Notes: a model not told the origin generated them from the sequence alone. DNA of 64,000 nt from Clostridia bacterium (GCA_017430535.1 JAFRMR010000023.1:169029-233028), one strand, 5' to 3'. Positions 53,847-62,149 are shown, counted from the first letter of the stretch. Made by a program: numbers and translations.

Positions 53847-54695
53847 ATGACACACGAAAACATAAGAAACAGAGTAGCAGTTATTACCGGAGGCGGCGGA
53901 GTGCTCTGCAGCGGATTTGCCGAGACACTTGCGGACCTCGGAGTTAAGGTTGCGGTGCTTGACCTTAATGAGGGCGCGGCTGCTGCAGTTGCGGATAAAA
54001 TAACCGCAAAAGGCGGTAAAGCCATTGCCGTAGGCTGCAATGTGCTGGAAGCCGAAAGCCTTGAAAATGCAAGGCAGGTTATCAACAAGGAGCTTGGGCC
54101 CTGCGATATACTCATAAACGGCGCAGGCGGCAACAGTCCCAAAGGCACCACCACAAAGGAATACTACGAAAAAGGTGACCTTGAAAACAAGGTAGAAGGG
54201 GTAAAGACTTTCTTTGACCTTGACGCCGGCGGAATACAGTTTGTATTTAACCTGAATATTCTGGGCACACTGCTTACTACCCAGTGCTTTGCAAAAGATA
54301 TGGTAAACAGGGAAAACACCTGCATTATCAATATATCATCAATGAACGCCTTTTCTCCCCTTACCAAAATACCCGCCTACTCGGCGGCTAAGGCCGGTGT
54401 TTCAAACTTTACCCAGTGGCTCGCCGTTCACTTTGCGGGTGCCGGCATAAGGGTAAACGCCATTGCCCCCGGCTTTTTCGCCACAAACCAGAACCACAGC
54501 CTGCTCTTCAATGAGGACGGCTCCCTTACCCCCAGAAGTGAAAAGATTATAAGCCACACCCCTATGGCACGTTTTGGCGTACCTGAGGATTTAAGCGGAG
54601 CTCTGGCCTTCTTCTGCGATGAAACCTACTCCGGCTTTATTACCGGAGTTGTGCTGCCCATAGACGGCGGCTTCAGCGCATATTCGGGAGTGTAA
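53847..54695 (+). CDS. SDR-family oxidoreductase (D-mannonate oxidoreductase-like)
   Basis: A 282-residue short-chain dehydrogenase with cofactor motif TGGGGVLCSGFAETL, INGAGGN, catalytic Ser (NISSMNAF) and YSAAK, and C-terminal VLPIDGGFSAYSGV. Size and the GGGGVL/GGFSAYSGV ends resemble SDR D-mannonate (fructuronate) oxidoreductases, which would place it in hexuronate catabolism. No uxuA or uxaC is adjacent, so this assignment is tentative. Confidence 0.83.
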   Translation: MTHENIRNRVAVITGGGGVLCSGFAETLADLGVKVAVLDLNEGAAAAVADKITAKGGKAIAVGCNVLEAESLENARQVINKELGPCDILINGAGGNSPKGTTTKEYYEKGDLENKVEGVKTFFDLDAGGIQFVFNLNILGTLLTTQCFAKDMVNRENTCIINISSMNAFSPLTKIPAYSAAKAGVSNFTQWLAVHFAGAGIRVNAIAPGFFATNQNHSLLFNEDGSLTPRSEKIISHTPMARFGVPEDLSGALAFFCDETYSGFITGVVLPIDGGFSAYSGV

Positions 54696-54727
54696 ATAAA
54701 GCAAAAATCTGATATTTAATTATCATA

Positions 54728-54760
54728 TAAAAAATCTCCCCGGCCGGGAAGGTCGGGGAG
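54728..54760 (-). terminator. Terminator after ppdK
   Basis: Minus-strand CTCCCCGACC pairs with GGCCGGGGAG (one G-T), followed by ATTTTTTA. It separates ppdK from the convergent SDR gene. Confidence 0.8.
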
Positions 54761-54803
54761 AAAGTGTTTATTGGGTGTTTGTTTGCTGCTTTGCGGTTCG
54801 CAA

Positions 54804-57437
54804 TCAGCCGTTGATTGCTGCCTGGGCGGCTGCAAGGCGGGCGATGGGAACTCTGAAGGGTGAGCAGGAAACATAGTCAAGGCCGATCTTGTGGCAGAAC
54901 TCAACGGATGAGGGATCACCGCCGTGCTCGCCGCAGATGCCGCAGTGAAGCTTGGGATTAACGGGCTTGCCAAGGGAAATAGCCATCTCCATAAGCTTGC
55001 CTACGCCGGCCTGATCAAGCTTTGCAAAGGGATCGTTTTCAAAAATCTTGGTATCATAGTAAGCGTCAAGGAACTTACCTGCATCGTCACGGCTGAAGCC
55101 GAAGGTCATCTGGGTAAGGTCATTGGTACCGAAGCAGAAGAAATCGGCTTCTGTAGCAATCTCATCGGCTGTAAGAGCAGCTCTGGGGATCTCAATCATG
55201 GTGCCTACTTCATACTCAAGGTTTGCGCCTGCTGCTGCGATTTCGGCATCAGCGGTTTCAACAACGATCTTCTTGACGAACTTAAGCTCTTTGATTTCGC
55301 ATACAAGGGGAATCATGATCTCGGGCTTAACATTCCAGTCGGGATGAGCTTTCTGAACATTGATGGCAGCGCGGATAACGGCCTTGGTCTGCATAGCAGC
55401 GATTTCGGGGTAGGTAACTGCAAGACGGCATCCTCTGTGGCCCATCATGGGGTTGAACTCATGAAGAGAGCTGATGATTGCCTTTATTGCTTCAACGCTC
55501 TTGCCCTGGGTTTCGGCAAGGAGTTTGATTTCGTCTTCGGTGTTGGGAACGAACTCATGAAGAGGAGGATCAAGGAATCTGATGGTAACGGGGTTACCTT
55601 CAAGTGCCTCATAAAGCTTTTCAAAGTCGCCCTGCTGATAGGGAAGAATCTTATTAAGAGCAGCTTCTCTCTCTTCAACGGTATCGGAGCAAATCATCTC
55701 GCGGAAAGCTGCGATTCTGTCTGCCTCGAAGAACATGTGCTCTGTACGGCAAAGGCCGATGCCTTCTGCGCCGAGCTCGCGGGCCTTCTTGGCATCTGCG
55801 GGTGTATCGGCATTGGTGCGTACCTTAAGCTTGCGGTATTTATCTGCCCAGGCCATGATTCTGCCGAATTCGCCTGCGATAGTGGCGTCAACGGTGGGAA
55901 TGATGCCGTCATAAATGTTACCGGTGGAACCGTCTATTGAAATATAGTCGCCCTCGTTGAAGGTTTTACCTGCAAGGGTGAACTTCTTGTTATCTTCATC
56001 CATAATGATGTCACCGCAGCCGGAAACACAGCAGGTGCCCATACCGCGGGCAACAACGGCTGCGTGGGAGGTCATACCGCCGCGAACGGTGAGGATGCCC
56101 TGGGAGGCCTTCATGCCGGTGATATCTTCGGGGGAGGTTTCAAGACGGACGAGAACTACCTTTTCGCCTCTTGCGTTCCAGGCGTCAGCGTCATCGGCAG
56201 TGAATACTACCTTGCCGCAGGCAGCGCCGGGGGATGCGCCGAGGCCCTTGCCGATGGGAGTTGCAGCCTTAAGGGCAGCAGCATCAAACTGAGGATGAAG
56301 GAGGGTGTCAAGGTTTCTGGGGTCTATCATGGCAACTGCCTTCTTCTCATCAATCATACCTTCGTCAACAAGGTCACAGGCAATCTTGAGAGCGGCCTGA
56401 GCGGTTCTCTTGCCGTTACGGCACTGGAGCATATAAAGTTTGCCGTTTTCAACGGTGAACTCCATATCCTGCATATCTCTGTAATGATCCTCAAGCAGAG
56501 CGCAGACTTTGATGAAATCTGCATAAGCTTCGGGGAACTCTTCTTCCATCTGGGAAATGGGCATGGGGGTACGAACGCCTGCAACAACATCTTCGCCCTG
56601 TGCGTTCTTAAGGAACTCGCCCATAAGCTTCTTTTCGCCGGTGGCGGGGTCTCTTGTGAAGGCAACGCCGGTACCGGAATTGTTATTAAGGTTGCCGAAT
56701 ACCATAGGCATAATGTTAACTGCGGTGCCCCATGAATAGGGAATATCATTATCACGGCGGTAAACATTGGCTCTGGGGTTATCCCATGAACGGAAAACGG
56801 CCTCAATAGCAAGCTTAAGCTGCTCGATGGGGTCTGAGGGGAAATCCTGGCCTAGCTGATTCTTATACTCTGCCTTGAACTGGGTTGCAAGCTCTTTGAG
56901 ATCGGCGGCGGTAAGGTCAACATCAAACTTAACGCCCTTTCTCTCTTTCATCTCGTCGATGAGCTTTTCAAAATATTTCTTGCCGACTTCCATAACAACG
57001 TCGGAGAACATCTGGATAAATCTTCTGTATGAATCGTAAACGAATCTCTCAAAAGCGGGATCCGGGTTGCCGGCGATCATAGCGGCAACAACATCATCAT
57101 TAAGGCCGAGGTTAAGGATGGTATCCATCATACCGGGCATGGAAGCACGGGCGCCGGAACGAACGGAAACGAGAAGAGGATTGGTCTTGGAGCCGAACTC
57201 TTTGCCGTTGGCCTCTTCCATAAGCTTAACATAGCTCATAGCCTCTGCCATGATTTCATCATTGATTTTTCTGCCGTCTTCATAATACTGAGTGCAGGCC
57301 TCGGTTGAAATTGTGAAACCGAAAGGCACGGGAAGACCGATATTGGTCATTTCAGCAAGGTTTGCGCCCTTACCGCCGAGGAGCTCTCTCATAGAAGCGT
57401 TGCCCTCTTTGAATGAATAACAGTACTTGTGGGACAT
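54804..57437 (-). CDS. ppdK: Pyruvate, phosphate dikinase
   Basis: An 877-residue enzyme of normal length. N-terminal ATP-grasp part (LLGGKGANLAEMTNIGLPVP), central phosphohistidine GGMTSHAAVVARGMG, and C-terminal TIM barrel with GIGLCRTEHMFFE, MGHRGCRL, FGTNDLTQMTFG and the Cys in LHCGICGEHGG. It interconverts pyruvate/ATP/Pi and PEP/AMP/PPi, common in anaerobes using PPi-linked glycolysis. The start lies 11 bases after GGAGG. Standalone with its own promoter. Confidence 0.97.
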   Translation of the reverse strand: MSHKYCYSFKEGNASMRELLGGKGANLAEMTNIGLPVPFGFTISTEACTQYYEDGRKINDEIMAEAMSYVKLMEEANGKEFGSKTNPLLVSVRSGARASMPGMMDTILNLGLNDDVVAAMIAGNPDPAFERFVYDSYRRFIQMFSDVVMEVGKKYFEKLIDEMKERKGVKFDVDLTAADLKELATQFKAEYKNQLGQDFPSDPIEQLKLAIEAVFRSWDNPRANVYRRDNDIPYSWGTAVNIMPMVFGNLNNNSGTGVAFTRDPATGEKKLMGEFLKNAQGEDVVAGVRTPMPISQMEEEFPEAYADFIKVCALLEDHYRDMQDMEFTVENGKLYMLQCRNGKRTAQAALKIACDLVDEGMIDEKKAVAMIDPRNLDTLLHPQFDAAALKAATPIGKGLGASPGAACGKVVFTADDADAWNARGEKVVLVRLETSPEDITGMKASQGILTVRGGMTSHAAVVARGMGTCCVSGCGDIIMDEDNKKFTLAGKTFNEGDYISIDGSTGNIYDGIIPTVDATIAGEFGRIMAWADKYRKLKVRTNADTPADAKKARELGAEGIGLCRTEHMFFEADRIAAFREMICSDTVEEREAALNKILPYQQGDFEKLYEALEGNPVTIRFLDPPLHEFVPNTEDEIKLLAETQGKSVEAIKAIISSLHEFNPMMGHRGCRLAVTYPEIAAMQTKAVIRAAINVQKAHPDWNVKPEIMIPLVCEIKELKFVKKIVVETADAEIAAAGANLEYEVGTMIEIPRAALTADEIATEADFFCFGTNDLTQMTFGFSRDDAGKFLDAYYDTKIFENDPFAKLDQAGVGKLMEMAISLGKPVNPKLHCGICGEHGGDPSSVEFCHKIGLDYVSCSPFRVPIARLAAAQAAING

Positions 57438-57495
57438 AAGTCATTCTACCTCCGAATTATATAGATTTGAGTTTTTCGTAAAATTGACCGCAACT

Positions 57496-57524
57496 ATTAT
57501 ATCAAAGCATATAATAAAAGTCCA
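57496..57524 (-). promoter_or_regulatory. Candidate promoter of ppdK
   Basis: Minus-strand TGGACT at 57519-57524 and TATAAT at 57496-57501 with a 17-base spacer, about 60 bases upstream of the start. Confidence 0.6.
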
Positions 57525-57644
57525 TAGTACATTATAAAAATAAATGCGCACCCGAGGCAAATGTTTTTGTTTACATTAAACAATACGGGTATTGAAACCG
57601 GATAAAAAGCCTGCCTGAATACATCTAAAAACCGCAAAATCTGC

Positions 57645-57673
57645 TTGACATACCGTTCCCGTTATGATATTAT
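57645..57673 (+). promoter_or_regulatory. Promoter of the tRNA-Ser genes
   Basis: TTGACA at 57645-57650 and TATTAT at 57668-57673 with a 17-base spacer, 12 bases before the first tRNA. Confidence 0.78.
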
Positions 57674-57685
57674 ACTCTAGCATTC

Positions 57686-57776
57686 GGAGAGATACCGAAG
57701 TGGTCATAACGGAACGGTCTTGAAAACCGTCGTACTCTTACGGGTACCGTGGGTTCGAATCCCACTCTCTCCGCCA
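57686..57776 (+). tRNA. tRNA-Ser (anticodon TGA)
   Basis: A class II tRNA with acceptor GGAGAGA / TCTCTCC, discriminator G and encoded CCA. The anticodon loop CTTGAAA holds TGA, and a long variable arm (CGTACTCTTACGGGTACC region) precedes the T-loop GGTTCGAATCC. Confidence 0.95.
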
Positions 57777-57822
57777 GTAAAAAACAATCCTCAATTTCAT
57801 ATATAAGCATTAACGCTGCCAT

Positions 57823-57913
57823 GGAGAAGTACTCAAGTTGGTGACGAGGCGCCCCTGCTAAGGGCGTAGGTCGGGTAACCGGCGCGGGAGTTCGAGTCTC
57901 CCCTTCTCCGCCA
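57823..57913 (+). tRNA. tRNA-Ser (anticodon GCT)
   Basis: A class II tRNA with acceptor GGAGAAG / CTTCTCC, discriminator G and encoded CCA. The anticodon loop CTGCTAA gives GCT, with a long variable arm and T-loop AGTTCGAGTCT. A terminator follows directly. The accessory region begins just downstream. Confidence 0.95.
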
Positions 57914-57951
57914 TTGCAAAAGGCACCCCTTTTTGGGGTGCCTTTTGCAAT
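57913..57951. terminator. Terminator after the tRNA-Ser pair
   Basis: A 17-base perfect stem (ATTGCAAAAGGCACCCC and complement) with a TTTTT loop, beginning at the last base of the tRNA CCA. Confidence 0.85.
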
Positions 57952-57959
57952 AACAGAAA

Positions 57960-58060
57960 GCGAGAACTCACGCGCCGGGACCCGGCGTGGGGCAAACCCG
58001 CTGAGCGCGCCCGGTGGGCGATGCAGCGAAAGCGGGTTTGGTGAAGAAACAAGGAGCAAT
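57960..58060. other. GC-rich structured intergenic element
   Basis: About 100 bases with nested inverted repeats: CGCCGGG-A-CCCGGCG near 57971-57990, and CAAACCCGCT pairing with AGCGGGTTTG (58003-58041) around an inner CGCCC-GGT-GGGCG hairpin. It joins directly to the 55-bp direct repeat. No coding content is visible. It could be a structured RNA, a mobile repeat end or a recombination site. Confidence 0.5.
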
Positions 58061-58115
58061 GCGACGCAAACCGGCGAGCAGTGCGACTATGTTTCTGAGG
58101 GGGGAGTCTCCGCTT
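58061..58115. repeat. 55-bp direct repeat, copy 1 (left flank of restriction cassette)
   Basis: Matches 62312-62366 at 54 of 55 positions (difference at 58068, A against G). It contains GCAGTGCGACTATGTTTC and GGGGGGAGTCTCCGCTT. Both copies have the same orientation and enclose the restriction-modification cassette. It begins about 150 bases after tRNA-Ser(GCT). Confidence 0.9.
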
Positions 58116-58150
58116 CTTAATCATTCCGGTATCTTGAAATGATAGCAACA

Positions 58151-58177
58151 CAAAAAGCCCTTGTATTAAGGGCTTTT
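58151..58177. terminator. Terminator hairpin downstream of the specificity gene
   Basis: AAAAAGCCCTT-GTATT-AAGGGCTTTTT, an 11-base perfect stem with A/T tracts on both sides. On the minus strand it lies about 155 bases past the specificity-subunit stop, so it can end the cassette transcript. Confidence 0.75.
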
Positions 58178-58332
58178 TACTTTGTTATGAACTTTTTGTA
58201 TGCAGGGTTTTACCCGGCTTTTTTGCTTTTGAAAAGTATACTCGGTAAAAAATGGATTTCATTTTTCATCGGGTTCTTTCAATTTTCACCGGGTTTGGTA
58301 ATTTTTCGCCGAGTAATAATTTTGCTTGGGCT

Positions 58333-59808
58333 TCAAGCAAAAATTACTTCTTCGTCCATTATGCGAAGCGCTTCTTGCTCTAAACAATATGCTTCATATC
58401 TCTTTTCGTTTGCTAATAACGCAAGGTCATTGATGTGTTTTTGGACAGCACTATGTTTAAGGATTGGTATTTGAACCTGCTTTATATGTTCTGGTTCAAT
58501 CGCATCAACAACTCCACCATATGTGTACCTTTGAATTAGTCTTTTTCCGTAGTCTGAATTAAGAAATACAAACAGATACCCGCAGATGGTTTCAAAAGAA
58601 AAAATTTGCATCATATTATCACTAATAGCCCAATTGATAAAGTGTTTTGGCGGCAAAACAACTTCTCCCAATGAACCTCTTGCGGGGGTTAGAATAGAGT
58701 TTTCTTTAATTCCCAACGATTCATCAAGTTGTTTTTTGTGCGCTTTTATGGATAAAAACTTTTCGCTTGATGGGTCTAACTGTTTCATTACTTTTCCGCC
58801 GAGAAACTTAACACCATATTCTTCATCAACATAGACCCGCTTAAATCTTCCGGGAAGCACAACATCAGAACTTATCCGCTTATCGCCTATGGTTGTTACT
58901 TCTTCTGCGTGATTTTTGAGATGCTCAACAATAGCGTCAACTATCGGCAAATGATAGGAGGCGTCAGCGCGACCAGCCATACTGCTGAGTTTCACACTAA
59001 AGGTTTCTACAGGTGCGTCTTTTTTGTAATCATTAACATCAAAATCTTCTATTCTCGGAAGTTGCAATTCTTTAACCATTAATTCCGTAGCTTCATCAAT
59101 TAAATCATTTGATTCATCACGAAGCTCATAGGATTTAACGATTAAATCATTAATTCTGTTCTTTATTTCATCAGGCGCATCCGGAATGGGAATTGTAGCA
59201 AGATGCTCGGGTTCCAAATGAGTAATGACAGAACCGTAACCATTCGTTGTAAGTATAATATTACCTGTTTTTGATTTAAGGAATGTGAATACATATCCTA
59301 AATCTTCTTTACGTTTAAAGGTTACTCTAATTACATCATCGGAAAAAACAGTTCCAACAGTTGTTCTTGATGATAGCGAGATAGTTCCTATTGTACCAGA
59401 ACGAGTTAGTAACAAAGTGTCTTTATTTAGGCGTAATTCTTCTAAATCACATTTTGTTAAAGCAGAGATATACTTATCCGGTTTAGGATAAATATCAGTC
59501 ATCTGCGATGGAAGAAAAAACGGTATCCCGTTAATTTTGTTACTATATACTCTTTTAAACCTACCAGGGTAAAAAGCCGTATTAATGAAACCACTTTCAC
59601 CGCCAAGTTTTTTGTGCTTGTATTTTCCGTTTATTACTCTTGACCAAGCCTGTTTTGCTTCAACATCAAAAACACTTGCCTCTAATCGCTTTTCTCGGTT
59701 TATAACATCTGATAATGATACAGAACACCATTTTAAAGGTTTTTCATTGACAATTACCTGTAACGTACTGTCTTGTTGCGTTTTCGTTGCAAGAGATGAA
59801 TTTACCAT
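58333..59808 (-). CDS. Type I-like specificity subunit with two target-recognition domains
   Basis: A 491-residue DNA recognition subunit built as a duplicated unit. Both halves carry PGRFKRVY. Both also end in a similar block: GYGSVITHLEPEHLATIPIP in the first half and TYGGVVDAIEPEHIKQVQIP in the second. Each half ends in a helical spacer, as in HsdS proteins that read a bipartite site. It should direct the methyltransferase-nuclease encoded upstream. ATG 59808 has GGAGG seven bases upstream and overlaps the upstream gene's stop (ATGGTAA). The sequence is AT-richer than the neighbouring chromosome, suggesting transfer. Confidence 0.88.
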   Translation of the reverse strand: MVNSSLATKTQQDSTLQVIVNEKPLKWCSVSLSDVINREKRLEASVFDVEAKQAWSRVINGKYKHKKLGGESGFINTAFYPGRFKRVYSNKINGIPFFLPSQMTDIYPKPDKYISALTKCDLEELRLNKDTLLLTRSGTIGTISLSSRTTVGTVFSDDVIRVTFKRKEDLGYVFTFLKSKTGNIILTTNGYGSVITHLEPEHLATIPIPDAPDEIKNRINDLIVKSYELRDESNDLIDEATELMVKELQLPRIEDFDVNDYKKDAPVETFSVKLSSMAGRADASYHLPIVDAIVEHLKNHAEEVTTIGDKRISSDVVLPGRFKRVYVDEEYGVKFLGGKVMKQLDPSSEKFLSIKAHKKQLDESLGIKENSILTPARGSLGEVVLPPKHFINWAISDNMMQIFSFETICGYLFVFLNSDYGKRLIQRYTYGGVVDAIEPEHIKQVQIPILKHSAVQKHINDLALLANEKRYEAYCLEQEALRIMDEEVIFA

Positions 59809-61823
59809 AACAAGCCCTCCTGCGTTTTCCACTCATTGAAAATCGAGGGAACATCATATGTCTGATCGTCCTCAACCTTCTTCTTTTGCTGTTGTGATAC
59901 TGTTCGGTCGCCTTCGCTGGTTTCGCCTAATACAAGAATGCTGTTTGTATCGGGAACGAGTATTTCATTTCCTTCTGCGTCTCGTTTAAAGAGCGGATTG
60001 CCACGCTTATCATGACCGACTTTTTCAACCATAGCCATAAATATATTATAATCAGCCATTGTGCCGCTTTTTTCCTCTTTATCCTTTTGCTCCTGCGTTT
60101 TCTTTTCAAGGAAAAGAACCGAGGTTTGTGTACCGTTACGAGGCTGGAACGTGTCTACATGAAGGTCAACACTGGCAACAATACGGTGATTTTTGATTAA
60201 CCATTCTCTGATATATCCCAATCCGGGAGAACCAAGAATAGAATCAGGCAAAACAATACCCATTCTGCCACCCGGAACGAGGAATTGTGTGCAACGTTCA
60301 ATAAAGAGTATTTCCGGCGGAACCGATGATTGCAATCGCTTTGTCATTGTCCATGTTCCGGTGGATTTATTGTTTTCCCAAATATGCGCTAATTCAAATT
60401 GTTCCAAAACATTTTTGTCTTTAACAGGGATTTTGCTGCCGAAAGGCGGATTTGTTACAATTACATCAAAGAATTCAAGAGTAGAATAATTACGAATGTC
60501 TGTTTTTGAAACTCCGAGTGCTTCCGCTAATTTTGTTCTGAATTCATCAGACCATTCGTGAGGCGGTAAAAGTGAATTCGTTTGGAGAATATTACCGCTA
60601 CCGTCGTTGTTCATAACCATATTCATTTTGGTCGCTTTTACGAGGTCAGGGTTAATATCAAATCCAAAATAATTATGAGAAGCCATATCTGAAATACGGT
60701 CATTAAATGCTTTTACGGTATCGGTATCCCAATCTTTTCTTTCCTGCCCGAGCTGTTCTGAGAACTCTTTTTCAACCTCGTTCATAACATGAGTCATAGC
60801 GGTAACCAAGAAGCCGCCTGTGCCGCAAGAGCTGTCTAAAACCTTTTCATCAATTTTGGGGTTAACCATGTCAACCACCATTTTCATAACATTTCTGGGC
60901 GTGAAAAATTCACCCCTGTCCCCACGGAGGTTAGCACCGACGATTTCTTCATAAGCTTTGCCTTTAATATCAATATTTGTGTTTAAAAGGCTATATTTTT
61001 GCAACTCGCTAACGATATATGCCAGACTTCGAGGTGAAAGCTTTATTTCGTCGTTTGAATCAAATATTTTACCATGCTTTTTCTTAACACGCTCAAATAT
61101 TTTTGATATTCTTTTCTTTACGGTCAACTGTCCGTCAGGATTAGAACGTTCTTCCGAAGTGGTATAGAACTCCAAAGGATTTGGGATATTCCTTTCATCC
61201 TCTATTTTACAGAATATTACTTTGAGCAGTTCAAAGAAAGCAGGTTGTTTCTGCAGACCGTCATTGACATGAATATGATTGTGGCATGTTTTGAATACGA
61301 ATAAAAGGTTGTCGTCATAAGCGTTCTTTAACGATGTTCTTTTCGGACGGTTAACATCGTCAAGATTACCGTCAGCTGAAGGAATATCGTTATATTCCAT
61401 AAAATCTACCGAGCCCTTATCGTTGGTGTATTTACGGAACACTTCTTTTTGTTTTCCGTTAGTCCACATACCCCATTCGCAATTCGGACAAGCGGACATA
61501 TAAGATTTGAGCTGTTCTACACCGTCTTTGGCATTTCGAGCGTCAACAGCTTCCTTTTTGCACTCAATAATAAGTTTAATATTATTTTGAGTTTGTTCTG
61601 TGCAATCTTTGTCGAAAATAACTATATCAGCTCTTGGCTTACGCGAACCAAGTTGAAGCGTGTATTCGATTTTTACCTGACGGGGAAGATATTTGTGTTC
61701 ATTCACAAGACGCTTTTCAATCGTTTGGCGTACATATTCTTCCGGCGTGTCATTACGGAATTTTCCGTCAATATAGTCGCAGATTTTACCTTCTGGTATT
61801 ACTATTACTTTCGTTTCAGCCAT
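59802..61823 (-). CDS. Nuclease-adenine methyltransferase fusion (BcgI-like RM subunit)
   Basis: A 673-residue protein. The N-terminus (about 25-135) resembles the HsdR N-terminal nuclease, with a PD-(D/E)xK-type triad: Glu53, Asp66 in RADIVIFD, and Glu87-x-Lys89 in IIECKKE. A helical HsdM-like region follows, then the N6-adenine methyltransferase domain with motif I DSSCGTGGF at 330-338 and catalytic NPPF at 458-461. No helicase is present. This matches RM subunits such as BcgI A that work with a separate specificity subunit. An annotation tool would probably call it HsdM. Start with GGAGG nine bases upstream; overlaps the antitoxin-like gene by eight bases. Confidence 0.85.
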   Translation of the reverse strand: MAETKVIVIPEGKICDYIDGKFRNDTPEEYVRQTIEKRLVNEHKYLPRQVKIEYTLQLGSRKPRADIVIFDKDCTEQTQNNIKLIIECKKEAVDARNAKDGVEQLKSYMSACPNCEWGMWTNGKQKEVFRKYTNDKGSVDFMEYNDIPSADGNLDDVNRPKRTSLKNAYDDNLLFVFKTCHNHIHVNDGLQKQPAFFELLKVIFCKIEDERNIPNPLEFYTTSEERSNPDGQLTVKKRISKIFERVKKKHGKIFDSNDEIKLSPRSLAYIVSELQKYSLLNTNIDIKGKAYEEIVGANLRGDRGEFFTPRNVMKMVVDMVNPKIDEKVLDSSCGTGGFLVTAMTHVMNEVEKEFSEQLGQERKDWDTDTVKAFNDRISDMASHNYFGFDINPDLVKATKMNMVMNNDGSGNILQTNSLLPPHEWSDEFRTKLAEALGVSKTDIRNYSTLEFFDVIVTNPPFGSKIPVKDKNVLEQFELAHIWENNKSTGTWTMTKRLQSSVPPEILFIERCTQFLVPGGRMGIVLPDSILGSPGLGYIREWLIKNHRIVASVDLHVDTFQPRNGTQTSVLFLEKKTQEQKDKEEKSGTMADYNIFMAMVEKVGHDKRGNPLFKRDAEGNEILVPDTNSILVLGETSEGDRTVSQQQKKKVEDDQTYDVPSIFNEWKTQEGLLW

Positions 61824-62040
61824 TATTCTTATCCTCCGTTTGTAATAATTCTACTTTATCGTTATCAATCATTCTTTTATATCTCTCATAAGAAATAATT
61901 ACATTTTGCGGCTTACTGTTTCTGTTAACAATAACAACAGAATCATTATCAGCAACTTCTCTGAAAATAATTGAAGCCTTACCGCGTAAAAAGTCAGTTA
62001 TAGGCTTATAATCAAGCGTTTTGCTTTTCTTTTTTGCCAC
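61816..62040 (-). CDS. Phd/YefM-type antitoxin-like DNA-binding protein (putative RM controller)
   Basis: A 74-residue protein. The N-terminal basic stretch (AKKKSKTLDYKPITDFL) precedes SIIFREVADNDSVVIVNRNSKPQNVIISYERYKRM, which matches the fold pattern of Phd/YefM antitoxins (SKNGKPxAVLxSYExY). No toxin gene is adjacent. Instead the coding region overlaps the methyltransferase-nuclease start by eight bases. Palindromes in the promoter at 62087 and 62134 are likely binding sites, so it may serve as the control protein of the operon. GTG start with GGGGG upstream. Confidence 0.72.
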   Translation of the reverse strand: MAKKKSKTLDYKPITDFLRGKASIIFREVADNDSVVIVNRNSKPQNVIISYERYKRMIDNDKVELLQTEDKNNG

Positions 62041-62076
62041 TATTCAATCGCCCCCTTGACAAAATACTATGCATTA

Positions 62077-62106
62077 ATCTTACCATAAAGTAATTACTTT
62101 TGTCAA
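62077..62106 (-). promoter_or_regulatory. Promoter of the restriction cassette
   Basis: Minus-strand TTGACA at 62101-62106 and TAAGAT at 62077-62082 with an 18-base spacer. The spacer is almost filled by the palindrome at 62087-62100, so a bound repressor would exclude RNA polymerase. Confidence 0.75.
62087..62100. promoter_or_regulatory. Operator palindrome O1 in the promoter spacer
   Basis: AAAGTAATTACTTT is a perfect 14-base palindrome located between the -35 and -10 elements. The same core recurs at 62134-62149. Confidence 0.75.
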
Positions 62107-62133
62107 TATAATAACAATTTTAATAGTAATTAT

Positions 62134-62149
62134 AAAAGTAATTACTTTT
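62134..62149. promoter_or_regulatory. Operator palindrome O2 upstream of the -35
   Basis: AAAAGTAATTACTTTT is a perfect 16-base palindrome sharing the 14-base core of O1; centres are 48 bases apart. A partial site (AGTAATTA at 62125-62132) lies between them. Confidence 0.72.

Noticed and set aside
53847-54695. Firm call of a hexuronate pathway (uxuB)
   Set aside because: The SDR resembles D-mannonate oxidoreductases, but no uxuA, uxaC or kdgK is adjacent, so the name is only suggested.
54924-55940. A 338-codon plus-strand frame inside ppdK
   Set aside because: It mirrors conserved PPDK codons on the other strand; long antisense frames are expected from this codon bias.
57670-58059. Minus-strand frame across the two serine tRNAs (contains GFEPTVPVRVRR)
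   Set aside because: This peptide is the familiar false translation of antisense tRNA-Ser sequence.
58333-61823. Classical Type I restriction system
   Set aside because: No helicase-type HsdR is present, and the methyltransferase protein already carries a nuclease-like domain, so a Type I label would mislead.
61816-62040. Complete toxin-antitoxin module
   Set aside because: The antitoxin-like gene has no RelE/Doc-type toxin on either side; its partner position is taken by the nuclease-methyltransferase.
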